A DNA stretch of 64,000 bases from an uncultured Prevotella sp. (GCA_900551055.1 URUK01000001.1:124001-188000), one strand, 5' to 3'; counted from the first letter of the stretch, positions 25,698-34,366 are shown. Numbers and translations are program-made. The notes: generated from the sequence alone by a model not told the origin.

Positions 25698-25737
25698 CGA
25701 CAGCGAAAAAAGAATAACCGATTTAAATAATTTCATC

Positions 25738-26805
25738 ATGAAGAAGTACAACTTTAACGCCGGCCCTTCAATGCTTCCGCGCGAAGTTATTGAAAACACG
25801 GCAAAGCAGATTTTGGATTTTAATGGAAGCGGTCTGTCTTTGGCTGAAATCAGCCATAGGGCAAAGGACTTCCAGCCGGTTGTAGACGAGGCTGTAGCTC
25901 TTATCAAGGAGCTGCTTGGTGTGCCTGAAGGCTATTCGGTACTTTTCCTCGGTGGAGGAGCTTCGCTCGAGTTCTGCATGATTCCATACAACTTCCTTGT
26001 AACTAAAGCCGCATACCTCAATACTGGTACATGGGCGAAGAAAGCCATAAAGGAAGCCAAACTGTTCGGCGAGGTGGTTGAGGTAGCATCCTCGGCAGAT
26101 GCCAATTACACATTCATCCCCAAAGACTGGACTTGCCCGGCGGATGTTGACTATCTGCATATAACCACAAACAACACGATATACGGCACGGAGATACGTA
26201 AGGACTTGGACGTGCCGGTGCCGATGATAGCCGATATGTCGTCAGACATTTTCAGCCGTCCGGTAGATGTGTCGAAGTACATGTGCATCTATGCCGGCGC
26301 ACAGAAGAACTTGTCGATGGCAGGAGTGACTGTTGTAATTGTCAAGGATGACGCACTCGGAAAGGCTCCGCGCACAATCCCGACGATGCTTGACTACAAG
26401 ACACATGTAGACAAAGGCTCGATGTTCAATACCCCACCGGTAGTTCCGATTTATACTGCGCTTGAGAATTTACGCTGGATAAAGAAGATGGGTGGCGTAG
26501 AGGCTATGGACAGACGTGCACGGGAACGGGCCGATATGCTTTATGCAGAGATTGACAGGAACAAGCTGTTCCACGGAACAGTGGCGGCAGAAGACCGCTC
26601 GGTTATGAACATATGCTTCGTGATGAACGATGAATATGCCGAGCTTGAAAAGCCATTCCTGGAGTATGCTACGGCTCATGGCATGGTAGGAATAAAGGGA
26701 CACCGTTCGGTAGGTGGCTTCCGCGCAAGCTGCTACAACGCCCAGACAGTAGAAGGCGTGCAGGCTCTAATCAAGTGCATGAAGGACTTTGAAGCAGAGC
26801 ACTGA
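25738..26805 (+). CDS. serC: Phosphoserine aminotransferase
   Basis: PLP enzyme converting 3-phosphohydroxypyruvate and glutamate to phosphoserine. It has the usual length (355 aa) and start (KYNFNAGPSMLPREV). YAGAQKNLSMAG near residue 185-195 carries the PLP lysine, and IKGHRSVGGFRASCYNA near the end binds the phosphate. It opens a serine operon: serA follows after a structured 134-nt spacer, then a DUF1015 gene and YigZ. Cytoplasmic. Confidence 0.97.
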   Translation: MKKYNFNAGPSMLPREVIENTAKQILDFNGSGLSLAEISHRAKDFQPVVDEAVALIKELLGVPEGYSVLFLGGGASLEFCMIPYNFLVTKAAYLNTGTWAKKAIKEAKLFGEVVEVASSADANYTFIPKDWTCPADVDYLHITTNNTIYGTEIRKDLDVPVPMIADMSSDIFSRPVDVSKYMCIYAGAQKNLSMAGVTVVIVKDDALGKAPRTIPTMLDYKTHVDKGSMFNTPPVVPIYTALENLRWIKKMGGVEAMDRRARERADMLYAEIDRNKLFHGTVAAEDRSVMNICFVMNDEYAELEKPFLEYATAHGMVGIKGHRSVGGFRASCYNAQTVEGVQALIKCMKDFEAEH

Positions 26806-26826
26806 TTTTTACGGTATTGATAATGA

Positions 26827-26889
26827 CAAGGGGAACATGTTGCGGCGGCATTTGAAAGACAGGTTTGGTGCCGGGCGTGCTTCCCCTTG
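26827..26889 (+). other. Structured serC-serA spacer
   Basis: CAAGGGGAA (26827-26835) pairs with TTCCCCTTG (26881-26889); an inner CGGCA/TGCCG stem is possible. There is no T-run, so it is more likely a stabilising or attenuating hairpin than a terminator. Confidence 0.4.
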
Positions 26890-26939
26890 GCGTTTCCCGT
26901 TAGGCAATAGATTTCAATCAACCAATTAAATCAAATGAT

Positions 26940-27857
26940 ATGAAAGTATTAGTGGCGACTGAAAAACCGTTCGCACAAGTGGCGGTGGACGGCATAAGGA
27001 AAGAAATTGAAAGCGCAGGTAATACGCTTGAGTTGCTTGAGAAATATACAGACGCATCACAACTGCTTGACGCTGTTAAGGATGCAGACGCTTTGATTGT
27101 ACGTTCAGACAAGGTTACGCCTGCGGTTTTAGATGCTGCAAATAATCTGAAAATCGTTGTGCGTGCCGGAGCCGGATATGATAACGTGGACATTGCGTAT
27201 GCAAAGGAGAAGGGGGTTGTTGTAGAGAATACTCCCGGACAGAATTCAAATGCGGTCGCTGAACTTGTATTCGGACTTCTCGTATATGCGGTGCGCAATT
27301 TTTATAATGGCAAGTCGGGTACAGAATTGTTAGGCAAGAAGCTTGGAATTTTGGCGTTTGGCAATGTAGGACGCAATGTGGCGCGTATAGCCAAAGGCTT
27401 TGGAATGGAAGTCTATGCCTATGACGCATTCTGCCCCAAGGAAGCTATCGAGGAAGCTGGAGTACATGCGGTAAATTCGCAGGACGAATTGTTTGAGAAC
27501 TGTGACATCGTTTCGCTGCACATCCCGGCTACGCCTGAGACAAAGCAGAGCATCAATTATGCCTTGGTAAGCAAGATGAAGAAGGGTGGTATCGTGATAA
27601 ATACCGCACGTAAGGAAGTTGTAAACGAGGCGGAACTGCTAAAATTGATGGCCGAGCGTGAGGACTTGAAGTATATAACGGACATAAAGCCCGATGCAGA
27701 CGCGGAGTTTATGAAGTTTGAAGGGCGTTATTTCAGCACTCCTAAAAAGATGGGCGCACAGACATCCGAGGCCAATATAAATGCCGGTATTGCCGCAGCA
27801 AGGCAAATCAACGCCTTCTTCAAGGACGGTTGCACAAAGTTTCAAGTAAACAAATAA
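26940..27857 (+). CDS. serA: D-3-phosphoglycerate dehydrogenase, short form (no ACT domain)
   Basis: First enzyme of serine synthesis, NAD-dependent, 305 aa. The Rossmann motif is FGNVGRN (about residues 140-146), and the catalytic Arg is in INTARKEVVNE. At the position where most family members have the catalytic His (TPHxGA) this protein reads TPKKMGAQ. A Lys there is the hallmark of the type III_K subgroup known from Entamoeba and Bacteroidetes, so the enzyme is probably active. No ACT or ASB domain is present, hence no classical serine feedback site. serC is upstream; DUF1015 follows after 9 nt. Confidence 0.92.
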   Translation: MKVLVATEKPFAQVAVDGIRKEIESAGNTLELLEKYTDASQLLDAVKDADALIVRSDKVTPAVLDAANNLKIVVRAGAGYDNVDIAYAKEKGVVVENTPGQNSNAVAELVFGLLVYAVRNFYNGKSGTELLGKKLGILAFGNVGRNVARIAKGFGMEVYAYDAFCPKEAIEEAGVHAVNSQDELFENCDIVSLHIPATPETKQSINYALVSKMKKGGIVINTARKEVVNEAELLKLMAEREDLKYITDIKPDADAEFMKFEGRYFSTPKKMGAQTSEANINAGIAAARQINAFFKDGCTKFQVNK

Positions 27858-27866
27858 TGTTGGTTT

Positions 27867-29114
27867 ATGGCCATTATCAAACCTTTTAAAGGCGTTCGTC
27901 CCCCGAAACAGTATGTTGAGGAGGTTGAGTCAAGACCGTATGATGTCCTTGATTCGGAAGAAGCACGTGCCGAGGCTGGCGATAACGAGAAAAGCCTTTA
28001 TCATATAATAAAGCCTGAAATAGATTTTGCTCCGGGCACAAGCGAGTATGATGCGCGTGTTTACGAGAAGGCGGCAGAAAACTTTAAGAAGTTTCAGGAC
28101 AAAGGCTGGCTCGTGCAGGACGATAAAGAGCAATATTACATTTATGCGCAGACAATGAATGGCAAGACACAATATGGTCTTGTCGTATGTGCATATGTTG
28201 ACGATTATCTTAACGGTGTAATCAAGAAACATGAACTTACACGTCGCGATAAGGAGGAAGACCGCATGAAGCATGTTCGTGTGAACAATGCCAATATAGA
28301 GCCTGTATTCTTCGCGTATCCCGACAACAGCGTTCTTGATGCGCTGATAATGCGCTATGCAGGGACTGAACCTGAATATGATTTTATCGCTCCTGTTGAC
28401 GGATTCCGTCATCAGTTCTGGATAATTTCAGACGATGCTGATATTGAAACCGTTACAAAGGAATTTGCAAAGATGCCTTCTCTCTATATCGCTGACGGGC
28501 ATCACCGTTCCGCTGCGGCAGCTCTCGTTGGGGCGGAAAAGGCTAGGCAAGATGCAAACCATAATGGAACGGAGGAATATAATTACTTCATGGCGGTTTG
28601 TTTCCAGGCTTCACAACTTACAATCCTTGACTATAACCGCGTAGTGAAAGACCTTAATGGACTTACATCTGCCGAGTTCTTGTCTGCATTGGAGAAGAAT
28701 TTTAATGTCGAAGAAAAAGGAGCGGATGTCTACAAGCCTGATTGTCTGCATAATTTCTCACTGTATTTGGATGGCAAATGGTACAGTTTGACCGCTAAGT
28801 CTGGCACGTTTGACGATACAGACCCCATAGGAGTACTTGACGTAGACATATCGAGCCGTCTGATTTTGGACGAAATACTTGGTATAAAGGATTTGCGTTC
28901 GGACAAGCGGATTGATTTTGTAGGCGGCCTGCGCGGTTTGGATGAATTGAAGCGCAGAGTCGATAGCGGTGAAATGCGCATGGCTTTGGCGTTGTATCCT
29001 GTTACGATGAAGCAGATAATGGACATCGCAGACAGTGGAAAAATAATGCCGCCTAAGGCTACATGGTTTGAACCGAAATTGCGCTCAGGCTTGGTTATAC
29101 ACAAACTTTCATAA
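27867..29114 (+). CDS. DUF1015 family protein
   Basis: 415-aa cytoplasmic protein of a widespread uncharacterised family. Recognisable blocks: FKGVRPPKQYVEEVESRPYD at the start, IADGHHRSAAA near residue 210, and DPIGVLDVDISSRLILDEIL near 320. It begins 9 nt after serA, and this serC-serA-DUF1015 order recurs in other Bacteroidetes and some Firmicutes as far as I recall, so a job in serine or phosphoserine metabolism is likely but untested here. No signal peptide or membrane segment. Confidence 0.88.
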   Translation: MAIIKPFKGVRPPKQYVEEVESRPYDVLDSEEARAEAGDNEKSLYHIIKPEIDFAPGTSEYDARVYEKAAENFKKFQDKGWLVQDDKEQYYIYAQTMNGKTQYGLVVCAYVDDYLNGVIKKHELTRRDKEEDRMKHVRVNNANIEPVFFAYPDNSVLDALIMRYAGTEPEYDFIAPVDGFRHQFWIISDDADIETVTKEFAKMPSLYIADGHHRSAAAALVGAEKARQDANHNGTEEYNYFMAVCFQASQLTILDYNRVVKDLNGLTSAEFLSALEKNFNVEEKGADVYKPDCLHNFSLYLDGKWYSLTAKSGTFDDTDPIGVLDVDISSRLILDEILGIKDLRSDKRIDFVGGLRGLDELKRRVDSGEMRMALALYPVTMKQIMDIADSGKIMPPKATWFEPKLRSGLVIHKLS

Positions 29115-29129
29115 GTATTGTTGCCTTGT

Positions 29130-29717
29130 ATGGGTGCAGATGAGTTTAAGACCATAACAAATATAGGTGAAGGAACTTACTCCGAGAAGAGGAGTAAGTT
29201 CCTTGCTTTCTCGCATCATGTAGAGAGTGTTGACGAAGTTAAAGACATATTGCAGTCTTACCGTAAAAAATATTATGATGCCCGACACATCTGTTACGCT
29301 TATGTTCTTGGACCAGAGCGCGATGTCTTTCGGGCTAATGATGACGGGGAGCCGAGCAGCACAGCAGGTAAGCCTATACTTGGACAAATAAACAGCAATG
29401 AGTTGACGGATATCCTCGTTGTTGTAGTACGCTATTATGGTGGCGTAAACCTTGGGACAGGAGGCTTGATTGTTGCATATAGGACAGCCTCAGCGGAGGC
29501 GTTGGCCGCCTCAAATGTGGAATTACGCCAGGTAGAAGAAATTGTTTCATACCGTTTCCCATACGTAATGATGAATTCCGTGATGCGTGTTGTCAAGGAA
29601 ATGAAGCCGAGGATAATATCTCAAAGTTATGAAGGTACGTGTGAGATAAAGCTTGGAATACGTCGTTCTGAGGCTTCAATACTTAGGTCGAAACTTGAAA
29701 AACTTTCATTTGAATGA
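29130..29717 (+). CDS. YigZ/IMPACT family protein (UPF0029)
   Basis: 195-aa cytoplasmic protein. The family core DDGEPSSTAGKPILGQI (residues 73-89) and VVVRYYGGVNLGTGGLIVAY (103-122) is intact, followed by the DUF1949-type ferredoxin-like C-terminal domain. The frame opens at a TTG at 29118; ATG 29130 is preferred. Proteins of this family interact with translation factors in eukaryotes (IMPACT/Yih1); the bacterial role is unclear. It is the last gene of the serC operon, 15 nt after DUF1015. Confidence 0.9.
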   Translation: MGADEFKTITNIGEGTYSEKRSKFLAFSHHVESVDEVKDILQSYRKKYYDARHICYAYVLGPERDVFRANDDGEPSSTAGKPILGQINSNELTDILVVVVRYYGGVNLGTGGLIVAYRTASAEALAASNVELRQVEEIVSYRFPYVMMNSVMRVVKEMKPRIISQSYEGTCEIKLGIRRSEASILRSKLEKLSFE

Positions 29718-29724
29718 TGAATTT

Positions 29725-29755
29725 TTTGTCGGAATAAAAAAATGTATTATCTTTG
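29725..29755 (+). promoter_or_regulatory. Promoter of tRNA-Ser
   Basis: TTTG at 29725-29728, 19 nt, TATCTTTG at 29748-29755; a full consensus match. Confidence 0.75.
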
Positions 29756-29808
29756 CACACGTTAAAAGAACGGATTGGAACTTGATTCTTATTCCGTTTG
29801 CAGATAAA

Positions 29809-29896
29809 GGAAGATTGGCAGAGTGACCGAATGCGCTGGACTCGAAATCCGGTATACCCATTACGGGTATCGGGGGTTTGAATCCCTCATCTTCCG
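29809..29896 (+). tRNA. tRNA-Ser (anticodon CGA)
   Basis: 88-nt class II tRNA. The acceptor arm GGAAGAT (29809-29815) pairs with ATCTTCC (29889-29895), with discriminator G. The anticodon stem CTGGA/TCCGG encloses CTCGAAA, anticodon CGA at 29843-29845, reading UCG. A long variable arm (ATACCCATTACGGGTAT) and GGTTTGAATCC in the T arm are present. Only CA of the CCA end is encoded. Confidence 0.97.
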
Positions 29897-29908
29897 CAAT
29901 TGTTTTTC

Positions 29909-29950
29909 AAAGGAAGAGTGACAAGTATTTGTCCCCTTCCTTTTATTTTT
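29909..29950 (+). terminator. Terminator of tRNA-Ser
   Basis: AAAGGAAG...GACAA pairs with TTGTC...CTTCCTTT (one bulge), then TTTTATTTTT. Confidence 0.85.
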
Positions 29951-30064
29951 AATAAGGATAATCTTATGTTTCAAGTCATTACAAAAAGAGTCTTAGGGCA
30001 ATGTGAAAATAAGGACTTGACGAGATTGGTGGTAGAGATTTTTATTTATGAAAATATAAAAGAC

Positions 30065-30098
30065 AAGGTGATTGTTCCTCACGGAGCAACCACCTTTT
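30065..30098. terminator. Bidirectional terminator before pgk
   Basis: AAGGTGATTGTTCC pairs with GGAGCAACCACCTT using G-U pairs; T-runs occur on both sides. It serves pgk on the minus strand and any read-through from tRNA-Ser. The 114 nt between the two terminators hold no convincing gene. Confidence 0.75.
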
Positions 30099-30126
30099 AA
30101 TTACTATGATGCTAAAAATATATAAG

Positions 30127-31374
30127 TTATGCTTCAATTGCAGCTACGCCAGGAAGTGTTTTCCCTTCAATAGCTTCCAATAATGCGCCTCCACCAGTTG
30201 AGATGTATGAAACCTTGTCGGCCATGCCAAACTTGTTGATACATGCAACTGAGTCGCCTCCGCCAATGAGTGAGAATGCACCATTTGCAGTAGCTTCAGC
30301 TATTGCGTCAGCAATTGCTTTTGAACCGCCTATAAAATTGTCGAATTCGAATACTCCGGCAGGACCATTCCAAAGAATAGTTTTTGCTCCCTTTATCGCT
30401 TCTGCAAATGCTTTGCGTGTTTCCGGACCAGCATCAAGACCTTCCCATCCATCGGGAATGTCGTTTGCCGGGCATACTTGAGTATGTGCATCGTTTGAGA
30501 AGTTGTCTGCAGCTATGCAGTCTGTGCCAAGAACGAGATTTACTCCGTTTTCTTTAGCCTTCTTTATGACATCGAGAGCAACGTCGAGTTTGTCGTCCTC
30601 ACATATTGATTTGCCAATCTTGCCGCCTTGTGCTTTAGCGAATGTGTATGTCATTCCACCGCAAAGAATAAGATTGTCAACTTTGCCGAGCAGGTTCTCG
30701 ATTATGCCGATTTTCGTTGAAACCTTTGAACCTCCCATAATGGCGGTGAAAGGACGCTTGATGTTGCTAAGAACATTGTCAACAGCGTTTACTTCTTTCT
30801 CCATCAGGTAGCCAAGCATTTTATGGTCTTTGTCGAAATATTCGTCAATGACAGCAGTAGAAGCATGCTTGCGATGAGCTGTTCCGAAAGCATCCATTAC
30901 ATAGCAGTCTGCATAAGAAGCAAGTTTCTTTGCAAACTCCTGCTGACGTGTTTTCATTTCTTTTTTCGCCTCATCGTATGCAGGGTCTGTCTTGTCAATG
31001 CCAACAGGCTTGCCTTCCTCTTCAGGATAGAAGCGCAGGTTCTCCAACAGCAGAGCCTCGCCTGATTTCAGTTCAGCAGCCTCTTTGTCAGCGTTTGCAC
31101 AATCAGGAGCAAACTTAACGTCTACTCCAAGGTGCTCTGATACGTTTTTAACGATTTGGCTCAAGGATAATTTGGGATTGACTTTGCCTTTTGGCTTTCC
31201 CATGTGGCTCATCATGATTACACTGCCGCCGTCAGAAAGGATTTTTTTCAGTGTGGGTAATGCTCCACGGATACGTGTGTCGTCTGTTACGTTTCCGTTC
31301 TCGTCCAATGGCACGTTGAAGTCAACACGCACGATTGCCTTTTTCCCGGCAAAATTAAATTGTTCGATTTTCAT
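30127..31374 (-). CDS. pgk: Phosphoglycerate kinase
   Basis: Glycolytic enzyme making ATP from 1,3-bisphosphoglycerate; cytoplasmic, 415 aa. The N-terminal signature KKAIVRVDFNVPLDENGN, SHMGKPKGK, FTAIMGGSKVSTKI and the C-terminal GGGDSVACINKFG nucleotide loop are all intact. The frame extends 16 codons upstream, but MKIEQFNFAGKK at 31374 is the family start. A -7-like TACTTTTG at 31418-31411 without a clear -33 is the likely promoter. It is monocistronic. Confidence 0.97.
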   Translation of the reverse strand: MKIEQFNFAGKKAIVRVDFNVPLDENGNVTDDTRIRGALPTLKKILSDGGSVIMMSHMGKPKGKVNPKLSLSQIVKNVSEHLGVDVKFAPDCANADKEAAELKSGEALLLENLRFYPEEEGKPVGIDKTDPAYDEAKKEMKTRQQEFAKKLASYADCYVMDAFGTAHRKHASTAVIDEYFDKDHKMLGYLMEKEVNAVDNVLSNIKRPFTAIMGGSKVSTKIGIIENLLGKVDNLILCGGMTYTFAKAQGGKIGKSICEDDKLDVALDVIKKAKENGVNLVLGTDCIAADNFSNDAHTQVCPANDIPDGWEGLDAGPETRKAFAEAIKGAKTILWNGPAGVFEFDNFIGGSKAIADAIAEATANGAFSLIGGGDSVACINKFGMADKVSYISTGGGALLEAIEGKTLPGVAAIEA

Positions 31375-31500
31375 GCTTGTCTTGAAAATTAAAATGAATG
31401 TTTTATACTGCAAAAGTAACAATTTATGTTGACAATTGGCTGGCTGTAAATGATAATTTTATGATTTTTGACATGGTTGCAATATTAATGCAAAGTCTGC

Positions 31501-31532
31501 TTTGCAAATATAAATGGAAATGATTATTTTTG
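31501..31532 (+). promoter_or_regulatory. Promoter of queC
   Basis: TTTG at 31501-31504, 20 nt, TATTTTTG at 31525-31532. It leaves a leader of about 90 nt with no recognisable preQ1 aptamer. Confidence 0.65.
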
Positions 31533-31630
31533 CAATCGGAAAAGTATATTATGGTGGAAGCAAATAGATGGCGTGTTGTGTATTTTGACGCTGTTATTGT
31601 TTGTTTATTTTTTGGAAAAAGGTATTGAAA

Positions 31631-32281
31631 ATGAAAGATTGTATATTGATATTGAGTGGCGGCATGGACAGTACGACATTGCTCTACGACATGCAGGAAA
31701 GGATTGCTTTGGCTGTTTCTTTTGATTATGGAAGCAATCATAACGCACGTGAAATAGGCTATGCCAAACAGCACTGTTGCCGTTTAGGTATAAGGCATTT
31801 TGTAATAAAGCTTGATTTCATGCGTGATTATTTTAAGAGTTCGTTGTTAGACGGAGCCGATGCAGTGCCTGAAGGCAGCTATGCTGATGAGAATATGAAA
31901 TCGACAGTAGTGCCTTTCCGTAACGGTATAATGTTAGCTGTTGCCGCAGGGATAGCTGAAAGTGAAGGATTGAGATATGTTATGATGGCAAATCATGGTG
32001 GCGACCATGCAATCTATCCTGATTGCCGGCCAGAGTTTGTCCACGCCATGAGCGAAGCGACTAAGGCTGGAACTTATCCAGGGATAGAGGTGCTTGCACC
32101 GTATACGGAGCTGACAAAAGCTGATATTGCGCGCCGTGGTAAACAGCTCGGCATCGATTATTCTGAAACTTGGAGCTGTTATAAAGGTGGTGACAAGCAT
32201 TGCGGCAAGTGTGGTACGTGCGTTGAACGCAAGGAGGCTATGCGCGAAGCGGGAATTGACGACCCGACTGAATATGAGTAA
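31631..32281 (+). CDS. queC: 7-cyano-7-deazaguanine (preQ0) synthase
   Basis: ATP-dependent enzyme converting 7-carboxy-7-deazaguanine to preQ0 in queuosine synthesis; cytoplasmic, 216 aa. The PP-loop ILSGGMDSTTLLYD (residues 6-19) and the C-terminal zinc site SCYKGGDKHCGKCGTC (four Cys) are intact. ATG 31631 is chosen because the longer frame begins with a TTG and adds ten non-conserved residues. No other queuosine gene is nearby. Confidence 0.95.
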   Translation: MKDCILILSGGMDSTTLLYDMQERIALAVSFDYGSNHNAREIGYAKQHCCRLGIRHFVIKLDFMRDYFKSSLLDGADAVPEGSYADENMKSTVVPFRNGIMLAVAAGIAESEGLRYVMMANHGGDHAIYPDCRPEFVHAMSEATKAGTYPGIEVLAPYTELTKADIARRGKQLGIDYSETWSCYKGGDKHCGKCGTCVERKEAMREAGIDDPTEYE

Positions 32282-32299
32282 TGCAAGTATACAACAATA

Positions 32300-32353
32300 A
32301 AATTGAAAAATCCAAATGCCTTGCAGACTTGCGGCATTTGGATTTTTCAATTT
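32300..32353. terminator. Bidirectional terminator, queC / beta-barrel gene
   Basis: Perfect inverted repeat of 21 bp (arms 32300-32320 and 32333-32353) with A- and T-rich ends, between convergent genes. Confidence 0.95.
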
Positions 32354-32377
32354 CATTGTTTAATGTTCGTCAGGTTT

Positions 32378-32884
32378 TTAGAAATTGTAGTAAACGCCGA
32401 ACATTATGTTGTTGCCGTCGAGGTTGAGTCCCCATTCGCTGGTTTTGCCACCGCCGTGGATGCGTTTTGTTTGATCCCAGCCGATGAAGCCTACGTGTGC
32501 AATAAGGCTGAACTTGTTGATTTTCACCTCTACACCGGGCTTCAGACCGATAGACCACTCGTCAGCCCAGCCGTTATAGTGCTTGTAGCCAAAGCCTCCG
32601 TCGCAGAACAAGTTAATCACTTTGCTGTGGAAGAAAGTGTAGCGGGCATACGGATTGATTTCAAATGTTTGCGTACTGGAGCTTTTTGCCCATCCGAACA
32701 TGATGCCGGCAGCCCAATCGTCATTGAAGTGATAGCCAACTTCGGGCAACAGCTTGTAATAGGTTTCGCTGTCTGAGCCGTCAGCGTCAAAGCTTGAAAT
32801 GCCGACGTTACCGCCAATATAAATCTGTGCGCTTGCACATACCGCAAACATTGCGGCAACCAATGTCATGTAAATCTTTTTCAT
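32378..32884 (-). CDS. Small outer-membrane beta-barrel protein
   Basis: 168-aa exported protein. The signal peptide ends CASA-QIYIGG. The mature part has about eight alternating strands ending in aromatics (VGYHFNDDW, YARYTFFHS, FGYKHYNGW) and a terminal YYNF, the usual C-terminal Phe for barrel insertion. It resembles OmpA-like/OMP_b-brl proteins of Bacteroidetes. Monocistronic, with a consensus promoter. Function unknown. Confidence 0.85.
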   Translation of the reverse strand: MKKIYMTLVAAMFAVCASAQIYIGGNVGISSFDADGSDSETYYKLLPEVGYHFNDDWAAGIMFGWAKSSSTQTFEINPYARYTFFHSKVINLFCDGGFGYKHYNGWADEWSIGLKPGVEVKINKFSLIAHVGFIGWDQTKRIHGGGKTSEWGLNLDGNNIMFGVYYNF

Positions 32885-32939
32885 AATTTTCTTTTTTTAT
32901 TAGACAATCATTTGACTCCATGTGAGCCTAAAACCGCGA

Positions 32940-32970
32940 CAAAGGTATGAATTAAACATAAGACGGCAAA
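32940..32970 (-). promoter_or_regulatory. Promoter of the small beta-barrel gene
   Basis: Minus strand TTTG (32970-32967), 19 nt, TACCTTTG (32947-32940). Confidence 0.75.
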
Positions 32971-33016
32971 ATATAAAAGGATTGTTTTGATTAAATTCGG
33001 TAAAATGTGTTAAAAA

Positions 33017-33049
33017 ATTGGAGCAATAGAACAAATTTAGATACCTTTG
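33017..33049 (+). promoter_or_regulatory. Promoter of the phospholipase D-like gene
   Basis: TTG near 33018-33020, 21 nt, TACCTTTG at 33042-33049. It overlaps the upstream end of the open frame and so decides for the ATG at 33089. Confidence 0.7.
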
Positions 33050-33088
33050 CAGGTCAAAAAATTTAATATTGAAATCAATTTTCCCAAT

Positions 33089-34351
33089 ATGAGGAGATAT
33101 GTCCTTTTAATATTGTTTATCGTTGTTTGCGTGGGCGTTAATTCCCAGACATCAGACTCTTTGATTGTTGACGAATTGCGTAAAGAGGGAGTGTCATTTT
33201 CCGATAATAATTCTGTTGCCTTGTTGATGAGTGGGCAAGAGAAGTTTGACGATATGTTTGAGGCGATACGTCAGGCTCGTAGCAGCGTGCATCTTGAATA
33301 TTTCAATTTCCGTAATGATTCTATAGCCTCGTTGCTTTTCAAACTGCTTGCGGAAAAAGTGTCGCAGGGAGTGGAGGTGCGTGCGCTTTTTGACGGTTTT
33401 GGCAACGATTCAAATAACCAGCCTTTGAAAAAAGAGCATCTTGACAGCATCCGCTCAAAAGGCATAGAGATTTATGAGTTTGACCCAATACGGTTTCCTT
33501 GGGTCAACCATGTTTTCCATCGTGACCATCGTAAGATAGTCGTGATTGATGGGAAAATGGCTTATACAGGCGGAATGAATGTGGCTGACTATTATATAAC
33601 CGGAACGGAGCAAGTGGGAGAATGGCGCGATATGCACTGCCGTATTGAAGGTGATGAGGTCAACACTTTGCAAGCGATATTTCTGAAGATATGGAATAAG
33701 GTGACGGGGCAAAATGTGCATGGTGCTAAATATTTCCGTGGTTATCATGGTGCAGATTATATTACAGGGCTGAAAAAAGACACTTGTAATACAGCCGGAA
33801 AAAAGCTTGTGGGCATAATAAACCGTGAGCCGAGGACAACAAACGGGATAATCAGGAAATTTTATACGGAGGCAATAAACAATGCCAGAGACAGCATAAA
33901 ATTAGTAAATCCTTACCTTACTCTTAACGGAACGTTGAAACGTGCGTTGCGCAATGCCGTGAAGCGTGGCGTGAAGGTGGAAATCATGGTATCCGAAAAA
34001 AGCGACATCCCATTGACTCCTGACTGTGTTTTTTACAACGTTCACAAGCTGATGAAGCATGGGGTAGACGTATGGATATACCGTAATGGTTTCCATCATA
34101 CAAAGATTATCATGGTTGACGGTCGTTTCTGCACAGTAGGAAGTGCCAATTTGAACGCCCGAAGCCTGAATTTCGACTACGAGGAGAATGCCGTGATAGT
34201 AGACCCTTGCACAACAAAGGAGCTTGACACTATGTTTGAACGGGACAAAAAGCATTCATTCAAACTGACAGAGGAAATCTGGGATGAATGGCGTACGCCT
34301 TGGCAGAAGTTTGTAGGTTGGTTCGCCCATCTGCTGACACCGTTCCTTTAG
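33089..34351 (+). CDS. Phospholipase D / cardiolipin synthase-like protein, exported
   Basis: 420-aa protein with two HKD half-sites: HRKIVVID near residue 150 and HTKIIMVD near 340, each followed by the usual Gly/Ser block (YTGGMN, VGSANLNARS). Together they form one phosphatidyltransferase active site. Typical bacterial Cls enzymes begin with two membrane helices; here MRRYVLLILFIVVCVGVNSQ looks like a cleavable signal peptide, placing the enzyme in the periplasm. It could make cardiolipin or hydrolyse phospholipid. It converges on the TPR gene with only 15 nt between them and no visible terminator. Confidence 0.88.
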   Translation: MRRYVLLILFIVVCVGVNSQTSDSLIVDELRKEGVSFSDNNSVALLMSGQEKFDDMFEAIRQARSSVHLEYFNFRNDSIASLLFKLLAEKVSQGVEVRALFDGFGNDSNNQPLKKEHLDSIRSKGIEIYEFDPIRFPWVNHVFHRDHRKIVVIDGKMAYTGGMNVADYYITGTEQVGEWRDMHCRIEGDEVNTLQAIFLKIWNKVTGQNVHGAKYFRGYHGADYITGLKKDTCNTAGKKLVGIINREPRTTNGIIRKFYTEAINNARDSIKLVNPYLTLNGTLKRALRNAVKRGVKVEIMVSEKSDIPLTPDCVFYNVHKLMKHGVDVWIYRNGFHHTKIIMVDGRFCTVGSANLNARSLNFDYEENAVIVDPCTTKELDTMFERDKKHSFKLTEEIWDEWRTPWQKFVGWFAHLLTPFL

Positions 34352-34366
34352 TGTGATGCCTGCATG

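Noticed and set aside
29809..29896. tRNA-Ser as attachment site of an integrated element
   Set aside because: No integrase, no direct repeat of the tRNA 3' end and ordinary genes on both sides.
29900..30100. 66-codon frame after tRNA-Ser as a gene or integrase remnant
   Set aside because: It spans one terminator and ends in another, has no promoter and no recognisable motif.
31505..31630. preQ1 riboswitch upstream of queC
   Set aside because: No preQ1 class I or II consensus could be found in the short AT-rich leader.
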